A stretch of 35,322 nucleotides of DNA from an uncultured Acidobacteriia bacterium. Lineage in GTDB: Bacteria > Acidobacteriota > Terriglobia > Bryobacterales > Bryobacteraceae. Both the position numbers and the translations under genes were made by a program. The first letter of the stretch is position 1. Every line of letters starts with the position of its first letter. Below are positions 7,106-13,272 of this stretch, one piece after another. Where the stretch lies: NCBI GenBank assembly GCA_903907865.1, contig CAIVPR010000056.1, positions 1 to 35,322 of the forward strand, read 5' to 3'. The notes beneath the pieces were generated by a model. That model was not told where the DNA came from. It searched no databases and was given only the letters and a program-made list of their open reading frames with translations.

Positions 7106-7408
7106 ATGAGCGTATTGGAAGTCTCCGACGATCTGGCCACGATAATCAGTGCCAGGGCCGCGTCACATGGCATCTCGGCCGACACTTGGCTCCGAGCACT
7201 GGTGGACACGGACGACGATCCCTTCGGCACCAACGAACAGGCCAAACTGGAGTGGTTGCGCACGGCGGCGCGCGAGGGATTCGACGCCATTGACGAGGGG
7301 GATTTTGTCGCGCTGACATCCCCGTCGCAGATCGCGGATTTCATGCGGGAAATCCACGACGGGATGGTTTTGGAAATGGCTGCCGAGCGATACGGTGCCG
7401 GAACATAG
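7106..7408 (+). CDS. ParD-like antitoxin
   Basis: The 100-residue protein starts with VSDDLATIISARAASHGISA, the strand-helix-helix start typical of CopG/ParD DNA-binding antitoxins. It continues into EWLRTAAREGFDAIDEGDFVALTSPSQIADFM, close to the toxin-binding part of ParD proteins. Such antitoxins bind and block a ParE toxin and repress their own operon. A strong Shine-Dalgarno, GGAGGAAG, sits just before ATG 7106, and TAGGCT (7088-7093) could be the -10. The expected parE position, overlapping the stop codon, holds only a 51-codon frame (7395-7550), so the antitoxin appears to have lost its partner. Confidence 0.7.
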   Translation: MSVLEVSDDLATIISARAASHGISADTWLRALVDTDDDPFGTNEQAKLEWLRTAAREGFDAIDEGDFVALTSPSQIADFMREIHDGMVLEMAAERYGAGT

Positions 7409-7550
7409 CAGATTCGATCTCGGCGTTTCGGGACCGGCTAAGTGGGACATTGCAAGGTGGGTTGGTCGAGGTTGCCCGCTACTTCACGACGCGCAGGAAC
7501 TTCGTCGGCACATTCCCCCGACGTATGGGGTTCGGGGCGAGGTCTCGTGA
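7395..7550 (+). pseudogene. Possible degraded ParE-like toxin remnant
   Basis: From GTG 7395, inside the ParD-like gene, a frame gives 51 residues beginning VPEHSRFDLGVSGPAKWDIA then RWVGRGC. The first part resembles the start of ParE/RelE toxins (strand, then S-x-P-A-x-x-D-I followed by a helix), and the 14-base overlap with the antitoxin is typical of parDE. The rest (HDAQELRRHIPPTYGV) does not match a full toxin of about 95 residues, so a deletion or frameshift is likely. Evidence is limited to position and a short resemblance. Confidence 0.3.
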
Positions 7551-7560
7551 CTGGTTGCTA

Positions 7561-7974
7561 CTACAACTGGTAGAGCATCAAGTAAACAATCACCCCTGTC
7601 ACGCTCACGTACAGCCAGATCGGCAGTGTCCACTTGGCGATTGCCTTGTGGCTCGCCACCCTCATCTTTAGCCCCCGGAACAACGTGATGCTCGCCAAGA
7701 CCGGGACGCTGAACGCCAGCAGGATGTGCGGGATCAGAATCGCGAAATAGACCGTACGAAGGATTCCCGTGCCCTTGAACGGCACCGATCCCACCTGCGC
7801 GTGGTAAACGAGGTAGCAGCCGAGGAAGAGGATCGACACCGCGAAGGCCGCCAGCATGCACATCTTGTGTGCCTGTATCTTCCTCTGCTTGATCAGGAGG
7901 AAGCCCGCGACAAGCAGGACGGTCGAGGTCGCGTTCAGAGTCGCGTTGACGGCAGGGAGTAGGGTGTAGTCCAT
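7561..7974 (-). CDS. DUF420 membrane protein (CtaM-like, cytochrome oxidase assembly)
   Basis: The 137-residue protein has four predicted membrane segments (NATSTVLLVAGFLLIKQ; MCMLAAFAVSILFLGCYLVYH; TVYFAILIPHILLAFSVPVL; WTLPIWLYVSVTGVIVYLML). The conserved polar pieces include KIQAHKMCM, the YHAQVGSVPF loop, IPHI and HKAIAKWTLPIW. This is the DUF420 family, to which CtaM/YozB belongs; CtaM is needed for aa3-type oxidase in Staphylococcus aureus. The histidines next to the helices could hold a metal or haem, which is inference. It is the last gene of the five-gene minus-strand operon, starting three bases after the SCO1 stop, which fits a role in oxidase assembly. Confidence 0.85.
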   Translation of the reverse strand: MDYTLLPAVNATLNATSTVLLVAGFLLIKQRKIQAHKMCMLAAFAVSILFLGCYLVYHAQVGSVPFKGTGILRTVYFAILIPHILLAFSVPVLASITLFRGLKMRVASHKAIAKWTLPIWLYVSVTGVIVYLMLYQL

Positions 7975-7977
7975 GGG

Positions 7978-8532
7978 TTACGATTTCTCGCTTTCGAGGC
8001 GGGCCGCGTCGTGGGCAATCTTGTCGACCGGGTTGCCGTCGGCGATGCCGTAATAGCCCCGGATCTGACCTTTGCGGTCGACCAGCACGAAACGGGTGCT
8101 GTGGTCGATGCCGTTGCCAACGCTGCCGAGGTGGAAGGCGTCGCGCCCGAGCATGTTCAGGGTTTCCTTGGAGCCCGTCAGGAAGCTCCAGCGCGCCTCG
8201 TCCGCCCCGAAACGTTTGGCGTAGGCGGCGAGGATTTGCGGCGTGTCGTTGTCTGGGTCGACGGTGAACGAGACCATTCGCAGACTGGACGGCGTCGCAT
8301 TCTGCACGGCGCGCATGTGGGAACTCATTCGGGGACAGGGGCCCTGACAGGTGGTGTAGATGAAATCGACCACCCAGACATGGCCGTACAGCGTGCGGCT
8401 GTCGAACTTTTGACCGCGCTGGTCGGTCAGCTCGAAGTCCGGCACGTCGCCGAACGCCTTGAGCGGCTTCTCCTGGGCGCAGTTACCCAGCAGCAGGCAC
8501 AGGATGGGGATGGCAAGTCGTTTCAGCAACAT
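7978..8532 (-). CDS. SCO1/SenC copper chaperone lipoprotein
   Basis: The 184-residue protein begins with a lipoprotein signal (LCLLLGNC, lipobox cysteine at residue 18), so it is predicted to be anchored on the outer face of a membrane. The thioredoxin-like fold carries the SCO copper site: CQGPC at residues 62-66, preceded by VVDFIYTT, and the distant His144 in GIDHSTRFVLVD. SCO proteins deliver or reduce copper at the CuA site of cytochrome c oxidase subunit II. The start ATG overlaps the ctaB stop (TAATG), so the two genes are translationally coupled. The DUF420 gene follows after three bases. Confidence 0.93.
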   Translation of the reverse strand: MLLKRLAIPILCLLLGNCAQEKPLKAFGDVPDFELTDQRGQKFDSRTLYGHVWVVDFIYTTCQGPCPRMSSHMRAVQNATPSSLRMVSFTVDPDNDTPQILAAYAKRFGADEARWSFLTGSKETLNMLGRDAFHLGSVGNGIDHSTRFVLVDRKGQIRGYYGIADGNPVDKIAHDAARLESEKS

Positions 8533-9398
8533 TAGGCGGAGGGCCGGTCGAAAACCATCAGGCCGTAGATCAAAGGCAGGTAGATGACGGATGCCAGCAG
8601 GACCTGGCGTGCCCGGACATTGGTGCGGTCGAAGGCGACCCTCACACCGGTGTAGAGAAACCAGGCACCCAGCAGCAGGGAGCCGGCTAGGTAGATCTTG
8701 CCGGTCATGCCGAGGAGCACCGGGAAGATGCTGATCGGGATGAGCGTCGAGGCGTAAAGAACGATCTGGCGTGCCGTTGACAGGCCGTCGGGCTCGACCA
8801 CGGGGAGCATGCGGATGCCAGCGCGTGCGTAGTCGTCGCGGTACATCCACGCGATCGCGAGAAAATGTGGGAACTGCCAGATGAAGAGGATGGCGAACAG
8901 CGACCACGCCTCCTGGTTCAGTGCCCCGTAGGAGGCGGCGTAGCCCATCAGCGGCGGCATCGCGCCGGGTACTGCTCCGATGACAGTGGAGAGGTGCGAG
9001 CGCTGCTTTAGCGGCGTGTAGACGAACAGATATCCGGCCAAGGTCAGGAGGCCGAGGAGGCCGGTGAGCCAGTTCACGCCCAAGGCGAGTTCGAAGAATC
9101 CAGCCGCAGCGACCAAAATGCCGAACCACAGGGCGCGCGGCGGTGTCATCTTGCCCATCGGGAGCGGTCGGCCAGCCGTGCGGCGCATTTTGGCGTCGGC
9201 CTCGCGCTCAAACCACTGGTTGAGGGCTGCCGTACCCGACGCAATCAAGCCTGTCCCGACCATGGTGTGGAAGAGAAGGAGCCAGCCCGCGGGGGTGTTC
9301 CAAGTGCCGCCCCTGAGCCCGAAATAGTAGCCCACGCCCGTGCTCATGAGGATGAGCCAGGTGATGCGGGGCTTGGTGAGCTCGATGTAGTGCTTCAT
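8532..9398 (-). CDS. ctaB: Protoheme IX farnesyltransferase (haem O synthase)
   Basis: The 288-residue membrane protein transfers a farnesyl group to haem B, giving haem O for haem-copper oxidases. It shows the UbiA-family prenyl-binding motif LNQWFEREADAKMRRTAGRP (Asn60, Asp68), a second polar loop with LAIAWMYRDDYARAGIRMLP, and about eight to nine hydrophobic helices, beginning LTKPRITWLILMSTGVGYYF. Length is normal for CtaB/CyoE. It abuts ctaA directly (TAA then ATG) and overlaps the SCO1 start by one base. CtaA then converts haem O to haem A, so the two successive steps sit side by side. Confidence 0.95.
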   Translation of the reverse strand: MKHYIELTKPRITWLILMSTGVGYYFGLRGGTWNTPAGWLLLFHTMVGTGLIASGTAALNQWFEREADAKMRRTAGRPLPMGKMTPPRALWFGILVAAAGFFELALGVNWLTGLLGLLTLAGYLFVYTPLKQRSHLSTVIGAVPGAMPPLMGYAASYGALNQEAWSLFAILFIWQFPHFLAIAWMYRDDYARAGIRMLPVVEPDGLSTARQIVLYASTLIPISIFPVLLGMTGKIYLAGSLLLGAWFLYTGVRVAFDRTNVRARQVLLASVIYLPLIYGLMVFDRPSA

Positions 9399-10274
9399 TT
9401 AGGCGGTTTCGACGTTACGTCTTACCAGTATGGCAAGCGAAACACTGGCCGCCATGGTCAGTGCGCCGACGGCCACGTGGAACACGGTGAAGGTCACCAT
9501 CAGCGGCATCGGTTGCACCGAATCGGCGTAGGCGATCCGCGTCATGTAGGCGGCGATTCCGAGGAAAACCTGACAGAAGGTAATCGTGATCAGGGTCAGC
9601 GCCCCAAGGCGGAGTTCGCGGTTGTCGGCGTAGTGGAGCAGGACGCGGAGGACGACCCAGAGGATAACGCTGGTGACGATCGGGGACCCGCAGATGTGGT
9701 AGATCGACCCGATGGCCTTGTGCCGGGCGGCGGCACCCAAGGCCAGTTGGCAGAGGACGCAGATCGACGCGACGAGCGAAATGCCGCGGATCGGCGCGGT
9801 TGCCTTTTCCGTGACCGTCTTGGCGCCGCGCAGCCACCAGTCGGAGGTGAAGAGCGCAATCGCCACGGTGGTCGAGAAAAAGAGTTGGGCGAGCGAGGCG
9901 TGGCTCGAAGAGATCCACCACGGCAGGAGCAGCAGGACCGTGAGCCCGCCGAGAACGCCCTGCGTAATCACGGCGACCAGCGCGGCCACGCCCAGCCACT
10001 TCATCCATTGCCGCTTTTCGACGATCCAGATCCAGACCAGCGACACGATGGTGAACATCCCGACCGTGGTCGCGATCATGCGATGGCCGTGTTCGTAGAA
10101 AATGCCGCCTTCCATGGGTGGCATGAGCTTGCCGTAGGAGAGTGGCCAGTCGGGGACGGACAAGCCCGCGTCGCGGCTGGTTACCATGCCGCCCGCGACC
10201 ACGAGCAGCAGGGTGCAGAAGGCGAGCACGAGGGACCAGCGGTGGAGGCCCCGGTTGTAAGTGTTAACTGCCAT
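9399..10274 (-). CDS. ctaA: Haem A synthase (CtaA/COX15)
   Basis: The 291-residue membrane protein oxidises the C8 methyl of haem O to form haem A. It shows RGLHRWSLVLAFCTLLLVVAGGMVTSRDAGLSVPDWP at the N-terminus, EHGHRMIATTVG (His62, His64), SSHASLAQLFF, ARHKAIGS and FHVAVGAL, which supply the histidines that hold haem in this family. Eight hydrophobic helices are evident. ATG 10274 is chosen because the residues after it match the family start; it lies inside the last codons of the upstream lipoprotein gene (11-base overlap). ctaB follows without a gap. Confidence 0.93.
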   Translation of the reverse strand: MAVNTYNRGLHRWSLVLAFCTLLLVVAGGMVTSRDAGLSVPDWPLSYGKLMPPMEGGIFYEHGHRMIATTVGMFTIVSLVWIWIVEKRQWMKWLGVAALVAVITQGVLGGLTVLLLLPWWISSSHASLAQLFFSTTVAIALFTSDWWLRGAKTVTEKATAPIRGISLVASICVLCQLALGAAARHKAIGSIYHICGSPIVTSVILWVVLRVLLHYADNRELRLGALTLITITFCQVFLGIAAYMTRIAYADSVQPMPLMVTFTVFHVAVGALTMAASVSLAILVRRNVETA

Positions 10275-11046
10275 ATGAGAATTCGATGCTCGCGGTGCCG
10301 CTCGGCGCGACAGTAACTTTGCCTTCCTTGCGGCCGTACTTTTCGTGGACCGCCTCAATGGTATATGTCCCGGGGGGCACACCTTTCAGTACGAAAGTTC
10401 CGTCGTCGCCGGTCACGAAAAAGAAGGGGTGGGGCGAAACGCCGACATACGCGCGCATCCACGGGTGGACGCTGCAGGTGACCGGGAACAGGACCTCCTC
10501 GGAGGCGAACTTCTTGAACTTGTGCTCGGCGCGCGGCGGCTGGGACTCGTTCCACGCGGCGTTGCGCTCGCATTCGGCGTGGACGTTGTGGTTGACCGGG
10601 TCGCTGTTAAGGATCTCGAAGGCTTGGTCCTCCATCACGCCCTGAACGCGTGGCGCGTACATGCAGCCGTTCTGGTCCAGCTTGGCTGGCTCGGTCGGGG
10701 TAGGCCACTTGGCGGGGGCGAGGCCGGATTTGATCCAGACGTATACGTTACGGAGCGTGCCGTTCGAGTTGACGATGACGGTTTCGGCCTTGGCGGGGGT
10801 CTTGTGCTGCCGCTCGCATTGCGGATTCGACGACATGTCGATCACGGGCATGACAGGCGCGGTGCCGGTGAAGAGGACCTTTCCGGTGACGCTTCCGGCG
10901 GTGGCCGGGTCGACCTGGGCTTCCGGGAGGCTGGCCTGCGGCTGGGTTTCGGTTTTCGGGCCGCCGCCGCATGCCGCCAGCAAAAGCACGAGGAAAAGGG
11001 CCAAGGGGAGGAGGGCCAGAGGACGTTTCAAAGTTAATTTTCGCAC
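10264..11046 (-). CDS. Blue-copper-like (amicyanin/plastocyanin-type) lipoprotein with a carboxypeptidase-regulatory-like domain
   Basis: The 260-residue protein starts with a lipoprotein signal (LVLLLAAC, Cys26). The middle has a cupredoxin-like pattern: NSDPVNHNVH (His153) and then VTCSVHPWM (Cys191, His194, Met197). The C-x-x-H-P-x-M spacing is that of amicyanin, so a type I copper site for electron transfer is predicted. The C-terminus (about 203-258), with DDGTFVLKGVPPGTYTIEAVHEKYGRKEGKVTV, is a carboxypeptidase regulatory-like beta sandwich. It leads the ctaA-ctaB-sco1-DUF420 operon, which fits a role at the oxidase, either as electron donor or in copper handling (inference). GTG 11046 is used as the start; TTG 11031 is an alternative. 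No clear Shine-Dalgarno is present, and a 31-bp palindrome lies 36 bases upstream. Confidence 0.82.
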   Translation of the reverse strand: MRKLTLKRPLALLPLALFLVLLLAACGGGPKTETQPQASLPEAQVDPATAGSVTGKVLFTGTAPVMPVIDMSSNPQCERQHKTPAKAETVIVNSNGTLRNVYVWIKSGLAPAKWPTPTEPAKLDQNGCMYAPRVQGVMEDQAFEILNSDPVNHNVHAECERNAAWNESQPPRAEHKFKKFASEEVLFPVTCSVHPWMRAYVGVSPHPFFFVTGDDGTFVLKGVPPGTYTIEAVHEKYGRKEGKVTVAPSGTASIEFSYGS

Positions 11047-11081
11047 AGGGGCGGCGGAGGGTCTGCCACATCCGCAAGCCG

Positions 11082-11112
11082 TGCAAATCTTCCACGCCGT
11101 GGAAGATTTGCA
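11082..11112. promoter_or_regulatory. Perfect 31-bp palindrome between divergent genes
   Basis: TGCAAATCTTCCACG (11082-11096) and CGTGGAAGATTTGCA (11098-11112) are exact reverse complements around a single C at 11097. It lies between the oxidase-assembly operon (start 11046, minus) and the AAA/DUF4143 gene (start 11128, plus). Possible roles are an operator for a dimeric regulator, a symmetrical RNA hairpin, or a mobile palindromic repeat. Confidence 0.55.
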
Positions 11113-11127
11113 TGCGAGAATGGGTGG

Positions 11128-12300
11128 GTGATCCCGCGCAGCGCAATGGCATCGGTTCGGGAGGCCTTGTCACGGCAGGCTTCCGTCGCCCTCGTCGGAC
11201 CTCGCCAAGTCGGCAAGACGACGCTTGCGCACGCCGTAGCCGACGAGGGTCCATCCATCTACCTCGATTTGGAAGCAGCCGGGGATCGCGCCAAGCTGGC
11301 CGATCCGGTCCTGTTCCTGGACAACTTCGAGGACCGGCTGGTGGTGCTGGATGAGATCCACCGCGTTCCGGAGCTGTTTTCTGTGTTGCGGGGCCTGATC
11401 GACCGGGGTCGGCGGCATGGACACCGGACCGGTAGGTTTCTGATCCTCGGATCCGCGTCTATGGACCTCTTGCGGCAGTCTGGCGAGTCGTTGGCCGGCC
11501 GCATTGCCTATGTCGAGATGGGGCCGGTGAGCGTGCGGGAAGCCATCGCGGCCAACGGCGACCCAACACTCTTATGGGTGCGCGGCGGGTTCCCAGACAG
11601 CTTCCTCGAATCCTCGGACAGGCGGAGCCTCGATTGGCGGAAAGACTTCATCCGGACATATCTGGAGCGCGACGTGCCGATGCTGGGTCCCCGCATCCCG
11701 GCCGAGACGCTGGAACGGCTCTGGACGATGCTCGCGCACGAGCAGGGGGCATTGCTGAACGCATCGCGGCTGGCGACCTCATTGATGGCGAGTGCGCAGA
11801 CGGTTTCGAGGTACTTGGACCTGCTCGTGGACTTGCTACTGGTGCGGCGGTTGCGCCCGTTCCACGCCAATTTGGGCAAACGGCTGGTCAAGTCCCCCAA
11901 AGTGTACATAAGGGACAGCGGCATCGTCCATGCCTTATTGGGAATCGGAGACTACTCGGCGCTCGCCGGCCATCCGGTGGTCGGGGGCAGTTGGGAGGGC
12001 TTCGTGATCGAAAACCTGATCGGCGCGGCTCCGAGCCGGTCGGTGCCGAGCTTCTATCGGACCGCTACCGGCCAGGAGATCGACTTGCTGCTGGAGATTC
12101 CCGGGCACGGCTTGTGGGCTTTCGAGATCAAGCGGAGCCTGTCGGCCAGCCCGGAACCAGGCTTCCACCAAGCCTGCGCCGATCTGAAGCCCCCGCGGAC
12201 GTTTCTGGTCAATCCCGGAAACGAGCGGTATCCGCTGGGCGGTGGAGTTGAGGCGGTTGGAGTCGCCGAAATGGCGGAAATGTTGGCGGCTCTGGAATAG
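11128..12300 (+). CDS. AAA-type ATPase with DUF4143 domain
   Basis: The 390-residue protein has an N-terminal P-loop (VGPRQVGKTTL, residues 23-33) and Walker B LVVLDEIHRVPELF (Asp75, Glu76), followed by RFLILGSASMDLLRQ and the EMGPVSVRE segment typical of this family. The C-terminal DUF4143 part shows YLERDVP, a helix-turn-helix-like LNASRLATSLMASAQTVSRYLDLLVDLLLVRRL, SPKVYIRDSGIVHALLG, and a restriction-endonuclease-like end (GQEIDLLLEIPG ... WAFEIKRS). Such proteins are common and widely scattered in bacteria, and their role is not established. The gene stands alone between the palindrome and lipA, and its stop is four bases from the convergent lipA stop. Start is GTG 11128. Confidence 0.85.
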   Translation: MIPRSAMASVREALSRQASVALVGPRQVGKTTLAHAVADEGPSIYLDLEAAGDRAKLADPVLFLDNFEDRLVVLDEIHRVPELFSVLRGLIDRGRRHGHRTGRFLILGSASMDLLRQSGESLAGRIAYVEMGPVSVREAIAANGDPTLLWVRGGFPDSFLESSDRRSLDWRKDFIRTYLERDVPMLGPRIPAETLERLWTMLAHEQGALLNASRLATSLMASAQTVSRYLDLLVDLLLVRRLRPFHANLGKRLVKSPKVYIRDSGIVHALLGIGDYSALAGHPVVGGSWEGFVIENLIGAAPSRSVPSFYRTATGQEIDLLLEIPGHGLWAFEIKRSLSASPEPGFHQACADLKPPRTFLVNPGNERYPLGGGVEAVGVAEMAEMLAALE

Positions 12301-12304
12301 GGAT

Positions 12305-13186
12305 TCAGCACACCGCCGCGGCATGCGAATCATTCGCGTGGTATGAACTCCGCACCATCGGTCCCGCTTCGACATGCGCGAAGCCCATTTCCATACCCGC
12401 CTTCTTCAGGTCGGCGAATTCGGACGGGGCCACGTAGCGCACAATCGGCAAATGTTTCGGCGACGGGCGCAGGTACTGGCCCAGCGTCAGGATGTCCACC
12501 TTGTGGTCCTTGAGCGCGCGCATCGTCTCCAAAACTTCCTCGATGGTCTCGCCCAACCCCAGCATCATGCCGGACTTCACCGGTATCCGCGGTCCCAGCT
12601 CCTTGGCGTAGGCCAGCATGTCCAGCGACCGTTCGAACCTTGCCCCAAGCCGCACCTGCCTATAAAGCCTGGGCACTGTTTCGGTATTGTGGTTCAGAAC
12701 GTCGGGACGCGCGTCCATTACAATCTTCATCGCGGGGCGGCTGCCCTGGAAATCCGGCACCAGGACTTCGATTTTGCAATCGGGAATGCGCTCGCGGATC
12801 GCCTCGATGGTGAGGGCGAACAGCTCCGCGCCTCCATCCTTGCGGTCGTCGCGGTTGACACTGGTCACCACGGCGTACTTCAGGCCCATCAGCGACGCCG
12901 CCTCGGCCACCCGGCGCGGCTCGTCGTAATCGACCGGCAACGGTCCGCCCTTCTGGACCGCGCAGAAGCCGCAGCGACGCGTGCACACGTTTCCCAGGAT
13001 CATAAAGGTGGCGGTGCGGTGGTTCCAGCACTCGCCGATGTTGGGGCACGCGGCCGACTCGCACACCGTGTGCAGCTTCAAGTCCGTGATCAGGGACTTC
13101 AGTTCGCGGTAGTTTTCGCCCACCGGGGCGGGTGCCCGCAACCATTTGGGACGCGGGGGAGCCTGTGGACCTATCGTCAGAAGCAC
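12305..13186 (-). CDS. lipA: Lipoyl synthase
   Basis: This radical-SAM enzyme inserts two sulphurs into octanoyl groups on lipoyl-dependent enzymes. Counting from GTG 13186 (293 residues), the auxiliary 4Fe-4S cluster motif C-x4-C-x5-C is at Cys42, 47 and 53 (CESAACPNIGEC), and the radical-SAM motif C-x3-C-x2-C at Cys68, 72 and 75 (CTRRCGFC). The C-terminal RSSY motif is also present. A frame upstream to 13252 is open, but GTG 13186 is preferred: family proteins begin shortly before RPKWLRAPAPVG, and a TAAACTGG hexamer element ends seven bases before it. No lipB is seen nearby. The divergent S1 gene starts 87 bases away. Confidence 0.95.
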   Translation of the reverse strand: MLLTIGPQAPPRPKWLRAPAPVGENYRELKSLITDLKLHTVCESAACPNIGECWNHRTATFMILGNVCTRRCGFCAVQKGGPLPVDYDEPRRVAEAASLMGLKYAVVTSVNRDDRKDGGAELFALTIEAIRERIPDCKIEVLVPDFQGSRPAMKIVMDARPDVLNHNTETVPRLYRQVRLGARFERSLDMLAYAKELGPRIPVKSGMMLGLGETIEEVLETMRALKDHKVDILTLGQYLRPSPKHLPIVRYVAPSEFADLKKAGMEMGFAHVEAGPMVRSSYHANDSHAAAVC

Positions 13187-13193
13187 TGCTTCC

Positions 13194-13199
13194 AGTTTA
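13194..13199 (-). promoter_or_regulatory. Putative -10 element of lipA
   Basis: On the minus strand TAAACT, followed by GG, ends seven bases before GTG 13186. The identical TAAACTGG precedes the genes at 1006 and 5759. No good -35 is visible. Confidence 0.4.
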
Positions 13200-13272
13200 C
13201 CGGTTGCACAATCCCGGTTGCGCTCAACCGCCCGCGTTGCGTGATGTGCCACAATAGAAAAACGTAATTCCC

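Noticed and set aside
12374-13267. A 297-codon plus-strand frame opposite lipA
   Set aside because: LipA with both iron-sulphur motifs is on the other strand; this frame is its shadow.
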